Source: Rhodococcus qingshengii (lineage in GTDB: Bacteria; Actinomycetota; Actinomycetes; Mycobacteriales; Mycobacteriaceae). From it: a DNA stretch of 64,000 nucleotides. The DNA is taken from NCBI RefSeq assembly GCF_021025955.1, contig NZ_JAJNCL010000006.1, positions 186,001 through 250,000 of the forward strand. The letters are read 5' to 3'. The position numbers and the translations under genes are program-made. Shown piece by piece: positions 50,087 through 58,879 of this stretch (positions within the stretch are counted from its first letter, which is position 1; each line of letters begins with the position of its first letter). The notes under the pieces are model-generated. The model had not been told where the DNA came from. It saw only the letters and a program-made list of their open reading frames with translations, and searched no databases.

Positions 50087-50746
50087 CTACGCGCCCGGAG
50101 TCACCAGTCCGGTCTCGTAGGCCAGCACAACTGCCTGCACACGATCACGCAGGTCAAGTTTGGTGAGAATCCGTCCGACGTGCGACTTGATCGTCGATTC
50201 GGACAGATACAGCTGCTGTGCGATCTCGATGTTCGACAGTCCCGTGGCAACGTGTCCGAGGACTTCGCGTTCGCGTTCGGTGAGGACGTCGAGAACCACC
50301 GGATCGCGTCGCGGCGCCGGACCGTCCACGATGAACCTCGACAGCAGACGACGTGTCACCTTCGGGGAGACAACCGCATCACCGGCCGCCACGCTGCGGA
50401 TGGCCGACACCAGATCCTCGGGCGGGGTGTCCTTGAGAAGAAAGCCGCTCGCTCCGGCTCGCAGGGCGCCGAGCGCGTGTTCGTCCAGGTCGAACGTCGT
50501 CATCACCAGGACTCGAGACTCGATCCCGGAGGCAAGAATCTGCTCCGTGGCTTTCACTCCGTCGACAATCGGCATCCGCACGTCCATCAACACGACGTCA
50601 GGCTTCAGCGCCACCGCAGCTGCGACCGCCGCGGCTCCGTCGCCGGCCTCACCGATGACCGAGATGTCCTCATGTGCTTCGAGCACCATGTTCAGGCCCA
50701 TCCGCATGAGTTCCTGATCGTCGACTAGCAGCACGGTGATGGGCAC
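50087..50746 (-). CDS. NarL/LuxR-type response regulator
   Basis: 219 residues. The receiver domain has acidic pocket VDDQ, phospho-acceptor Asp55 in VVLMDVRMP, Thr in VLVMTTFD and Lys in GFLLKDTP. The LuxR-type helix-turn-helix is in residues 150-215 (LTEREREVLGHVATGLSNIEIAQQL, SESTIKSHV). It is the partner of the histidine kinase encoded 57 bp upstream on the same strand. ATG 50746. The pair most resembles DesK/DesR-like or LiaSR-like envelope sensors; the stimulus is unknown. Confidence 0.95.
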   Translation of the reverse strand: MPITVLLVDDQELMRMGLNMVLEAHEDISVIGEAGDGAAAVAAAVALKPDVVLMDVRMPIVDGVKATEQILASGIESRVLVMTTFDLDEHALGALRAGASGFLLKDTPPEDLVSAIRSVAAGDAVVSPKVTRRLLSRFIVDGPAPRRDPVVLDVLTEREREVLGHVATGLSNIEIAQQLYLSESTIKSHVGRILTKLDLRDRVQAVVLAYETGLVTPGA

Positions 50747-50803
50747 GGCGTAAACCTATCGGGCCTGAGACGTCGGTGCCAACGCGATTGATCCCAGCCA
50801 GTA

Positions 50804-51967
50804 TCAATCGTGGATCTCGAGTGGTAGTTCCGCGTACACACGCCAACTGCCGTCGGGGCGTCGTCCGGTCTCGAGTGTCCCGTGCAGTACCGCCACCCGC
50901 TCACGCATGCCGACCAGTCCGTTCCCCGAACCGTGAGAGAAGGTCGAACTCGACGTTCCGTTGTCGACCACCTCGAGCAGCACCGCGGTTTCGGTGCGGC
51001 GCACGGTGACTCGTGCCTTCGGATTTGCGCCGGCGTGACGGAGGACATTGGTCAGGGACTCTTGGACGAGGCGATGAATGCCCAGGCTGACCGATGGACT
51101 GACGTCGTCGAGCTCGCCGGTCAGCTCGAGGCGCACGCCGAGTCCGGCGGCACGCATCATCTCGACGACCTTGGCAATACCGGCCGTTCCGTGTTGCGGC
51201 ATCGCGTCGCTGCTGACCTCGGTGCGCAGAAGTGAGACGGTACGGCGAAGCTCGGCAAGGGCGTCGCGTCCGGTGCTGGAGATGTTGCCCAGAGCTTTCT
51301 TGGCCAACGCCGGATTGGATTCGACCGCGTACGACGCTCCGTCCGCTTGGACGATCATCACGCTGACCGCGTGGGCAACGACGTCATGGAGTTCGCGGGC
51401 GATTCGGGTTCTTTCCGTGGCCACCGCATCCTCGGCGCGCCGATCCCGTTCGTACTCGGCCACTTCGAGCCTGGCTGCCACTTCCTCGTCGTAAGCGCGT
51501 CGCGCGCTCAAGAACTCGGCGGTAATCCAGGCGAGCGCATAGAGCAGCGTCGCGATGATGATCGTGAGGATCACGTCTTCGCGGATCACGAGCAACGAGA
51601 GAGTCATGTCCAGCGCCAGGAAGCAGGCGAAGATTGCCCCGGTCCGTCGATCGACGTACGCAACGAGTGTGTAGAGCGAGACGCCGAGTGCCAGCAGTCC
51701 TGGATGTTCCGCAGCCGGGTCCCCTGTCGCCCACATCATCAGGGTCGCGAAATACGACATGGACAATATGGCCGCTGCGGAGGTGCGGGGAAATTTGCGA
51801 CGCCACACGACCGGCAGACAGATCAGAAATCCGACGACGAGCTGAGGCCATCGTTCCTCGCGAGGTGAGCTCACGAACGTGACAACTTCGAGCGCGAAGA
51901 ACACGAGCGCCAGAGCGCTGTCCGCGATCATCGGCTTTCCTCGCAGCCACAGGCTGAACCTCCGCAT
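50804..51967 (-). CDS. Sensor histidine kinase (HisKA_3 type)
   Basis: 387 residues. Four or five membrane helices in the first 150 residues (SALALVFFALEVVTFV, VVGFLICLPVVW, ILTIIIATLLYALAWITAEF), a coiled linker, then the HisKA_3 dimerisation helix with the phosphorylated His in ARELHDVVAHAVS and an ATP-binding domain (VQESLTNVLRHAG, LEVVDNG, GNGLVGMRERV). No extracellular sensory domain is evident, so it may sense the membrane itself. ATG 51967, divergent from the TSUP transporter gene 38 bp away. Confidence 0.95.
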   Translation of the reverse strand: MRRFSLWLRGKPMIADSALALVFFALEVVTFVSSPREERWPQLVVGFLICLPVVWRRKFPRTSAAAILSMSYFATLMMWATGDPAAEHPGLLALGVSLYTLVAYVDRRTGAIFACFLALDMTLSLLVIREDVILTIIIATLLYALAWITAEFLSARRAYDEEVAARLEVAEYERDRRAEDAVATERTRIARELHDVVAHAVSVMIVQADGASYAVESNPALAKKALGNISSTGRDALAELRRTVSLLRTEVSSDAMPQHGTAGIAKVVEMMRAAGLGVRLELTGELDDVSPSVSLGIHRLVQESLTNVLRHAGANPKARVTVRRTETAVLLEVVDNGTSSSTFSHGSGNGLVGMRERVAVLHGTLETGRRPDGSWRVYAELPLEIHD

Positions 51968-52005
51968 GTGCTCAAGAGTGTCACAGCTGTGAAAGAGTCA
52001 CCGCC

Positions 52006-52773
52006 GTGGATATTGCTGATTGGGGACTGCTGATGACGGCAGCGACGGCGGCGGGTTGGGTGGACGCCGTCGTTGGCGGCGGCGGATTGATTCTGCTGCC
52101 CGCGCTCTTTCTGGTCGCACCCCAATTGACCCCGCAAGCGGCCCTGGCCACCAACAAACTCACGGCCTTCACCGGGACGAGCGCCGCGGTGTACACGTTC
52201 TCGCGTCGAATCCCCATGGAGTGGCGGCAGCTGGCTCCGGCGGCTGCCTTGGCCGCGGTGACAGCCGCGTGCGGAGCTGCGGCCGTTTCACTGATCGACA
52301 AGAAGTACTTCATTCCGATCGTGATGGTCGTCCTCGTCGCCGTTGCCGTCTTCGTGACCATGCGTCCGACGCTGGGCACTACGATCGCCACACATCGTCC
52401 GACGCAGCGCAAGACCGTCCTCGTCCTGCTGCTCTCCGCCGGACTCATCGGGCTTTACGACGGTCTGCTCGGACCCGGCACCGGCACGTTCCTCATCATC
52501 AGCTTCGCCACCTTCCTCGGAACCGAATTCGTTCGGAGCGCGGCCATGGCGAAGGTGATCAATCTCGGTTCCAATTTCGGCGCGCTCGCCTACTTCGCCG
52601 TCACCGGACATGTCTGGTGGAGTTTGGGTTTGGCGATGGCGGTGTGCAACGTTCTCGGCGCGGTCATCGGTTCGCGGATGGCGTTGAGCAAGGGATCCGG
52701 ATTCGTCCGGATCACGCTGTTGGTGGTCGTGATCGCCATGGTGATTCGCCTCGGATGGCAGCAGTTCGGCTGA
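52006..52773 (+). CDS. TSUP (TauE/SafE) family membrane transporter
   Basis: 255 residues, about eight hydrophobic segments and the family hallmark: VDAVVGGGGLILLPAL near residue 20 and GLYDGLLGPGTGTFLIISF near 150. Members export or import sulfite, sulfonates or other organosulfur anions. GTG 52006 has AAAGAG about 9 nt upstream. Divergent from the histidine kinase gene with only 38 bp between, so it is a plausible target of that system. Confidence 0.9.
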   Translation: MDIADWGLLMTAATAAGWVDAVVGGGGLILLPALFLVAPQLTPQAALATNKLTAFTGTSAAVYTFSRRIPMEWRQLAPAAALAAVTAACGAAAVSLIDKKYFIPIVMVVLVAVAVFVTMRPTLGTTIATHRPTQRKTVLVLLLSAGLIGLYDGLLGPGTGTFLIISFATFLGTEFVRSAAMAKVINLGSNFGALAYFAVTGHVWWSLGLAMAVCNVLGAVIGSRMALSKGSGFVRITLLVVVIAMVIRLGWQQFG

Positions 52774-52803
52774 GATCGTCGGTCGTCGGCTAGCGTCGTG
52801 TGC

Positions 52804-54324
52804 GTGACCGCCACCCGAAATGTCGATGCAGATTTCCTCGCCCTCCCGCTGCGAGCTGTCGCTGATGCGGCGCTGTCGGCAGCGAGAGCAGCCGGCGCCC
52901 AGCACGCCGATGTTCGTGTCCACCGCGTGCTCACACAGTCGATCCGCTTGCGCGACGGCGTAGTTCAGGCCGTGTCCGACGGAGACGAGATCGGGGTCGC
53001 CGTCCGTGTGATCGTCGACGGCACGTGGGGATTCGCCTCGCACGCCGAGGTATCCCCTGTCGTCGCGGCTGCGCTGGCACGCCAAGCGGTCGAGGTTGCG
53101 AAGGCATTACGCTCGCTCAATCGGGATCCGGTCACCCTCGCCGACGAGCCCGTCTACGCCGACGCGACGTGGGTGTCGCCGTACCTCGAGGATCCCTTCA
53201 CGACACCGACGGCCGACAAGGTAGCGCTGCTGGTCGACTACTCCGGACGGCTCCAAGCCGCTGACGGCGTGGACCACGTCACGGCGAGTGTCCTCCAGGT
53301 CAAGGAGCAGACCTTCTACGCGGATCTGGCCGGTTCGTCGATCACCCAGCAACGGGTGCGTCTGCACCCCGAGTTCGAGGCGACCGCCGTCGACAGGTCG
53401 GCCGGCAGCTTCGAATCGATGCGAACCTTGGCGCCGCCGGTAGGTCGCGGATGGGAGTACCTCGGGGCGGAGAGCACATGGAACTGGGGTGAAGAGCTCG
53501 CGCAGATCCCGGAGTGGCTGGCCGAGAAGACCAAGGCGCCCACTGTCGAAGCAGGTCCGACCGATCTCGTGATCGATCCGACCAATCTGTGGCTCACGAT
53601 CCACGAATCCATCGGACACGCCACCGAGTACGACCGCGCGATCGGCTACGAAGCGGCCTACGCCGGTACGTCGTTCGCGACGCCGGACAAGCTGGGAACG
53701 CTGAAATACGGAACATCGCTCATGCACGTGACCGCCGATCGTAACGAAGAGCACGGCCTGGCCAGCGTCGGATTCGACGACGACGGCGTCGCCTCTCAAC
53801 GGTGGGATCTGGTGGCAGATGGAACACTGGTCGGGTATCAACTAGACCGCGTGTTCGCGCCGAGGCTGGGGCTGACGCGTTCCAACGGTTGCTCGTACGC
53901 CGACTCCGCACATCACGTTCCCATCCAGCGCATGGCCAACGTCTCGCTCTCCCCCGATCCCCATACGGACACCTCGACCGCAGACCTGATCTCGCGCGTC
54001 GAGAACGGCATCTACGTCGTCGGAGACAAGTCCTGGTCGATCGACATGCAGCGCTACAACTTCCAGTTCACCGGTCAGCGGTTCTTCAAGATCCGTGACG
54101 GAAAGCTCGACGGTCAGGTGCGTGACGTGGCGTATCAGGCGACGACAACGGATTTCTGGGGCTCGATGGAAGCCGTTGGCGGAGAGTCGACCTGGCGCCT
54201 GCAAGGCGCATTCAACTGCGGCAAGGCGCAACCCGGTCAGGTTGCGGCGGTCAGCCACGGCTGCCCGTCCGCTCTGTTCCGCGGAGTCAACATCCTCAAT
54301 ACTCGTTCGGAGGCTCAGCAGTGA
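52804..54324 (+). CDS. tldD: TldD metalloprotease-like protein
   Basis: About 506 residues, TldD family, subunit of the TldD/TldE protease that processes peptides such as microcin B17 and degrades CcdA-like proteins in E. coli. The zinc motif HESIGH is present (TIHESIGHATEYDR), with further conserved stretches NGCSYADSAHHVP and SWSIDMQRYNFQF. The start is ambiguous between GTG 52798 and 52804, neither with a strong ribosome site. The stop overlaps the start of the partner gene (GTGA). Known roles include maturation of ribosomal or antibiotic peptides, so a link to the nearby peptide synthetase is possible but unsupported. Confidence 0.92.
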   Translation: MTATRNVDADFLALPLRAVADAALSAARAAGAQHADVRVHRVLTQSIRLRDGVVQAVSDGDEIGVAVRVIVDGTWGFASHAEVSPVVAAALARQAVEVAKALRSLNRDPVTLADEPVYADATWVSPYLEDPFTTPTADKVALLVDYSGRLQAADGVDHVTASVLQVKEQTFYADLAGSSITQQRVRLHPEFEATAVDRSAGSFESMRTLAPPVGRGWEYLGAESTWNWGEELAQIPEWLAEKTKAPTVEAGPTDLVIDPTNLWLTIHESIGHATEYDRAIGYEAAYAGTSFATPDKLGTLKYGTSLMHVTADRNEEHGLASVGFDDDGVASQRWDLVADGTLVGYQLDRVFAPRLGLTRSNGCSYADSAHHVPIQRMANVSLSPDPHTDTSTADLISRVENGIYVVGDKSWSIDMQRYNFQFTGQRFFKIRDGKLDGQVRDVAYQATTTDFWGSMEAVGGESTWRLQGAFNCGKAQPGQVAAVSHGCPSALFRGVNILNTRSEAQQ

Positions 54325-55679
54325 TCGATCCGCAGCAGGTCGTCGAGCGTGCATTGGCCGCGAGGACGGTAGACGAATCGTTGGTGATCGTGACCGATGC
54401 GAGTGAGGCGTCGCTGCGGTGGGCCAACAATTCGATGACCACCAACGGAGTCTCACTGTCCCGGACGTGGACGGTGATTTCGATCGTGCGCGAAGGTGAC
54501 ATCGCGAAGGTGGGCACTGTCAGTTCCAGCAGCGTCGATCCGGAGCAGATTTCCGCGCTCGTACAGGCAAGCGAAGAAGCTGCGCGCACAGCCACTCCCG
54601 CTGACGACGCGTCCGACCTGATCACGCAGTCGGCGGCAGAGACCGACTGGGACCTGCCGGCCGCCCTGACCGACATCGGTGTCTTTGCGCCGTTGGCTGC
54701 CGACCTGTCCACGGCCTTCGACGGCGGCGACCAGTTGTTCGGCTTCGCTCACCACCAGTTGCACACCACCTGGCTCGGAACTTCGACGGGCGTGCGACGT
54801 AGAACGGCTCAGACCACCGGCTCCGTGGAGATCAACGGCAAGCGCGGCGACGCCAGTGCCTGGGTCGGATCCGGAACTGTCGATTTCGGTGACATTTCAG
54901 TGCCGAAGCTCTTGTCGCAGTTGACCACTCGACTCGACTGGGCGGAAAATTCGTTCAGTCTGCCCGCCGGCCGCTACGAGACGATTCTTCCGCCTTCGGC
55001 TGTCGCGGACCTGATGATCTATCTGATGTGGACCATGGAGGGTCGCGGCGCAGAAGAGGGCCACACCGCACTTTCCACCACCGGTGGTACCCGGATCGGC
55101 GAGAAGCTCGGATTGCCACTGACACTCACCTCCGACCCCGGCGCCGAGGGCTTGCAGTCCGCGCCGTTCGTGATCACGACGTCGTCGAGCGAATCCGTCT
55201 CACTGTTCGACAACGGCATGGAGATCGAACCCGTCGACTGGGTCCGAGACGGCGTCGTCAATGCGCTGGCATACCCGCGCCACGCTGCACAAGAATTCGG
55301 TCGACCCGTCGCAGTTCCCGGCGACAATCTCACCCTGACCGGTGGCGACGACACCTCGATCGAGGACATGATCGCAGGTACCGAGAAGGGACTGCTGCTC
55401 ACAACCCTCTGGTACATCCGTGAGGTGGATCCGACGACGCTGCTGTTGACCGGACTCACCCGTGACGGGGTGTATTTGATCGAGGACGGCAAGATCGTCG
55501 GCGCCGTCAACAACTTCCGTTTCAACGAGAGCCCTCTCGATCTCCTGCGGCGGGTCACCGAGGCTGGACGCACCGAGATCACGCTTCCCCGCGAGTGGAA
55601 AGACTGGTTCACCCGCACGGCCATGCCGCCCATGCGGATTCCCGACTTTCACATGTCCTCGGTCAGCCAGGCGCAGTGA
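54321..55679 (+). CDS. tldE: TldE/PmbA, partner of TldD
   Basis: 452 residues; the non-catalytic, metal-free partner of TldD. It has the family blocks SLSRTWTVISIVREGDIAKV, GSVEINGKRGDASAW and the C-terminal GLTRDGVYLIEDGKI, FRFNESPLDLLRR. It overlaps TldD by 4 nt (GTGA) and so is translationally coupled, as expected for a heterodimer. GTG 54321. Confidence 0.93.
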   Translation: MIDPQQVVERALAARTVDESLVIVTDASEASLRWANNSMTTNGVSLSRTWTVISIVREGDIAKVGTVSSSSVDPEQISALVQASEEAARTATPADDASDLITQSAAETDWDLPAALTDIGVFAPLAADLSTAFDGGDQLFGFAHHQLHTTWLGTSTGVRRRTAQTTGSVEINGKRGDASAWVGSGTVDFGDISVPKLLSQLTTRLDWAENSFSLPAGRYETILPPSAVADLMIYLMWTMEGRGAEEGHTALSTTGGTRIGEKLGLPLTLTSDPGAEGLQSAPFVITTSSSESVSLFDNGMEIEPVDWVRDGVVNALAYPRHAAQEFGRPVAVPGDNLTLTGGDDTSIEDMIAGTEKGLLLTTLWYIREVDPTTLLLTGLTRDGVYLIEDGKIVGAVNNFRFNESPLDLLRRVTEAGRTEITLPREWKDWFTRTAMPPMRIPDFHMSSVSQAQ

Positions 55680-56584
55680 TGACGAAGGTCGTGATCGCCG
55701 GCGGCACCGGCGCTCTCGGCCGCCGAATCAGCGACGATCTCGCCGACCGTGGGTATGACGTCGTGGTCCTGACTCGGTCACCGAAACCCGGTCGACACAG
55801 GCAGGTTCAGTGGGACGGCATCACGGTAGGCGACTGGGCAGGAGAACTCGACGGCGCCGCGGTGATCAATCTGGCCGGCGAGTTGGTCGATCGCCGACCC
55901 ACACCGGCAAACATCGCATTGCTCACCAGTTCCCGAGTCGATCCGACCCGCGCGCTGGTGGAAGCGTCGAAACTACTGGCGAGCCCTGTTCCGGTGTGGA
56001 TCCAGGCGAGCACGCTCGCGATCTACGGCGATGCGGGTGAGACCCGATTGGACGAGGATTCTCCTCTCGCTGACGGGCCGCCTCAGATGACCGACGTCGC
56101 AAAGGACTGGGAGGCATCGGTCGAGGGCGCCAACACGTCACGAGTAGTGATCCTACGGACCAGCGTCGTCCTGGAAAAAGGCACGCCGGCACTCGAACGA
56201 CTCCTGTTGCTCGTGCGTCTCGGGCTGGGTGGACGCGTTGCCTCGGGTAGTCAATGGACCAGTTGGATTCACATCGACGACTGGCTGTCGATCGTGCGGT
56301 GGGCCCTGGAACCCGATTCAGCTGCCTCGGGCGTGGTCATCGCGACGGCTCCGGATCCCGTCCGAAACTCAGAACTGATGGCCGGGCTGCGCAAGCACCT
56401 TCATCGCCCACCTGCGCCGCCGACGCCCGCGTTCATGGTCAGAATCGGCGCGTTCCTTTTGCGCAGCGACGCTGCCCTGGGCCTGACGGGTCGGCATGCC
56501 GTGTCGAAAGTGTTGGCGAACAACGGCTTCCCATTCACCTATCCGCGGTTCGATTCAGCGTTGGACGATCTACTCGGCAACTGA
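55679..56584 (+). CDS. TIGR01777-type NAD(P)-dependent epimerase
   Basis: 301 residues, extended SDR fold. GGTGALGRRISDDLADRG near the N-terminus binds the nucleotide. AAVINLAGELVDRR, then STLAIYGDAG and SWIHIDDWLSIVRWAL follow, and a DUF1731-like C-terminal end. The substrate is unknown; SulA/YfcH-like proteins are relatives. ATG 55679 shares bases with the tldE stop (TGATG), so the three genes form one unit; longer frames upstream overlap tldE and are rejected. Confidence 0.92.
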   Translation: MTKVVIAGGTGALGRRISDDLADRGYDVVVLTRSPKPGRHRQVQWDGITVGDWAGELDGAAVINLAGELVDRRPTPANIALLTSSRVDPTRALVEASKLLASPVPVWIQASTLAIYGDAGETRLDEDSPLADGPPQMTDVAKDWEASVEGANTSRVVILRTSVVLEKGTPALERLLLLVRLGLGGRVASGSQWTSWIHIDDWLSIVRWALEPDSAASGVVIATAPDPVRNSELMAGLRKHLHRPPAPPTPAFMVRIGAFLLRSDAALGLTGRHAVSKVLANNGFPFTYPRFDSALDDLLGN

Positions 56585-56591
56585 TGCTCGG

Positions 56592-56972
56592 TCAGGCTGC
56601 AGTGATGGCAAGTCCGATCGTTCCGGTCTTGCCGCGGCGCAGGAGACTGCCTTTCATGGTGATCCAACCCAGGATTCCGTAGCGACGCGCGATCGCGTCG
56701 CGAGCATGATCGGTGCCCGGTCCGTCGAGGATCTCGGCGACGGCGGCAACCGGTTCACCCTTCGGATTTCCCCGAACGTCACACGCAGCGACGGTGACTG
56801 ACGGGTTTCGCCTGATGCGCCTGACCTTGTAGGAGTCGGCGACGGTCCACATCAGCAGCGTGTCGCCGTCCAGCGCGGCCCAGAGCGGAGTCGCCACTGG
56901 CGTCCCGTCCTTGCGGAAGGTCGTGAGTAGGACGTACTCGGCCTCGGAGACGCGTTTGAAGTCGGGGTTCAC
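56592..56972 (-). CDS. PPOX-class F420/FMN-dependent protein
   Basis: 126 residues with the split-barrel fold of pyridoxamine phosphate oxidase-like proteins: EYVLLTTFRKDGTPVATPLWAAL, LLMWTVADSYKVRRIRRNPSVTVAACDVRG, and a C-terminal ARRYGILG. Actinobacterial members use F420 or FMN; the substrate is unknown. GTG 56972; no strong ribosome site. Convergent with the epimerase gene, 7 bp apart. Confidence 0.87.
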   Translation of the reverse strand: MNPDFKRVSEAEYVLLTTFRKDGTPVATPLWAALDGDTLLMWTVADSYKVRRIRRNPSVTVAACDVRGNPKGEPVAAVAEILDGPGTDHARDAIARRYGILGWITMKGSLLRRGKTGTIGLAITAA

Positions 56973-57211
56973 ACTTCGAGGATAGTTGCGGCTTCAGTCC
57001 GACGATAAGTGCGATATCTGGTGACTGTTCAGCAATCAATCTCCGAAAATGGCGAAATATCCCATATGCACGATCTTTTCGAACGGTGCGACACTTCACA
57101 GATCCAATGCACATCAAGTTTGCGGGAAACAGTTATTCTTACGCAACTAACTGATTGACCCTGGAAGCGATCCGCTCCCGGGGCACGAACTGGTGGGAGT
57201 TGGATTCAGAA

Positions 57212-58846
57212 ATGCATCGCAGGGATTTCTTGAGAACCGCAGGGATCGGAGCTGCCGTAGCGGCTGTTGCACCGCTTGCGTCGACGCCAACCGTTCACGC
57301 CGCACCTGCGCGCGAATTGCCCATGGGCAATTCGTACTACCGCCGCCTTGTTCCGGAGCTCTTCGTCCCGTCTCCGATTCCGGCGCAACATACGGAAGCC
57401 ATAGTGATCGGTTCTGGATTCGGCGCCAGCGCAACCGCACTTCGACTGGCCCAAAGCGGTACTCAGGTCACGATCCTCGAACGAGGGCTCCGCTGGCCCC
57501 GCGATCCGCAACGAGAGATCCACACCTCGGACGCCCTCGCCGACGGGCGCGGACTGTTTCATCGCACGTCCTTCACCAACCTCACGGGATTTCCCGTCTT
57601 CTGCGACAACTTCCCAGGCGTTCTCGACGCCACGGACTACAAGAATATTTCGGTCTGGCGCGGAGCAGCCGTCGGTGGCGGTTCGATCATCTTCACCGGT
57701 GTGATGATCGCCCCGGAACGACGGTTCTTCGACGCCGTCTTCGGTAGCTCACTCAGCTTTGACGAGATGAATGCCACCTGGTACCCCAAAGTCCGCCAAA
57801 TGCTGCGATTGAGCTCGATGCCCGAGGATATCTACCAGAGCCCGCAATTCGGACACTCCCGGCGTTGGGATCAGGATGCCCGCAAAGCTGGCTACAACCC
57901 GCAGCGCATCGACGGAATCTGGGACTGGGATGTCGTCCGCGCGGAACTCCGCGGCCAAAGTCGTGCATCGGCCACCGTCGGCGACAGCAACATGGGTAAC
58001 TCCAACGGGGCGAAATTCGACCTCACCCTCAACTACATACCTGCAGCGGAGGCTACCGGCCGGGCCACGGTCTGCTACGGCCACCAGGTGCTGTCCATCG
58101 GACGAGAGACGAGCGGCCGTTACACGGTAGATGTCGAATCCACCGATCCGGCCGGAAAGGTCTTGGCCCGCAAAACCATTACTTGCGACAAACTCTTCCT
58201 CGGTGCCGGATCGATCGGCACAACCGAACTACTCGTCCGCGCCCAAGCCACCGGAACGCTTCCGAACCTCAATGAGCACATCGGCAAGGGCTGGGGAACC
58301 AACGGCGACGCCGCGATGGTGCGCTCGTTCGGATTCAGCGACGGCCTCGCTCAGGCATCACCGTCGGCGTCGCGCATCGTCGACGAATCCGGGATGCCGC
58401 TGACGATGGAAAACTGGTACGTCCCCGGCTTGCCACTCAACATCGGCATGCTCGGAAGCCTGGGAATGACCCTCAATCCGCAGCGTGCGGACTTCAGCTA
58501 CGACGCAGGCTCCAATCGCGTCACACTGAACTGGCCGAAGAACGGCAACGACGCCACCGTCGAGGCACTGCGCGCGGTGCAGAACAAGATGGCGTTCGCC
58601 GGCACCACACTGCCATCGGCGCTGCCGTTCGCGAAGGACGTCAACGCCTCGTTCACCGCGCATCCGCTCGGTGGTGCTGTGATGAGCAAGGCCACCGACG
58701 GCTACGGACGAGTGAAGGGGTACGACGGCCTGTACGTGATGGACGCCGCCATAATCCCCGGCAGTACCGGTACAGTCAACCCGGCGTTGACCATCACCGC
58801 GTTGGCTGAACGCAACATCGCAGAAATCATCAAGTCCGGGCGCTGA
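57212..58846 (+). CDS. Cholesterol oxidase (GMC family), Tat-exported
   Basis: About 544 residues. Twin-arginine signal HRRDFLRTAGIGAAVAAVAP ends near ...VHAAP, so it is folded with FAD before export. The FAD motif is VIGSGFGASATALRLAQSG. The active-site His is in AHPLGGAV and the Asn in GTVNPALTI; a Glu in TMENWYVPGLP aligns with the isomerising Glu of Streptomyces ChoA. It oxidises cholesterol to cholest-4-en-3-one with oxygen, producing H2O2. ATG 57212 with GGGAG 12 nt upstream gives the proper signal peptide; the frame begins earlier at 57155. The adjacent upstream 240 bp shows no gene. R. equi ChoE is a relative. Confidence 0.94.
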   Translation: MHRRDFLRTAGIGAAVAAVAPLASTPTVHAAPARELPMGNSYYRRLVPELFVPSPIPAQHTEAIVIGSGFGASATALRLAQSGTQVTILERGLRWPRDPQREIHTSDALADGRGLFHRTSFTNLTGFPVFCDNFPGVLDATDYKNISVWRGAAVGGGSIIFTGVMIAPERRFFDAVFGSSLSFDEMNATWYPKVRQMLRLSSMPEDIYQSPQFGHSRRWDQDARKAGYNPQRIDGIWDWDVVRAELRGQSRASATVGDSNMGNSNGAKFDLTLNYIPAAEATGRATVCYGHQVLSIGRETSGRYTVDVESTDPAGKVLARKTITCDKLFLGAGSIGTTELLVRAQATGTLPNLNEHIGKGWGTNGDAAMVRSFGFSDGLAQASPSASRIVDESGMPLTMENWYVPGLPLNIGMLGSLGMTLNPQRADFSYDAGSNRVTLNWPKNGNDATVEALRAVQNKMAFAGTTLPSALPFAKDVNASFTAHPLGGAVMSKATDGYGRVKGYDGLYVMDAAIIPGSTGTVNPALTITALAERNIAEIIKSGR

Positions 58847-58879
58847 CATCCGCCAGCGCCCGACCTCGAAACCGTTGGC

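Noticed and set aside
52804-55679. TldD/TldE as maturation protease of the heptapeptide
   Set aside because: TldD/E are widespread housekeeping proteins, lie more than 12 kb from the synthetase, and the product is non-ribosomal.
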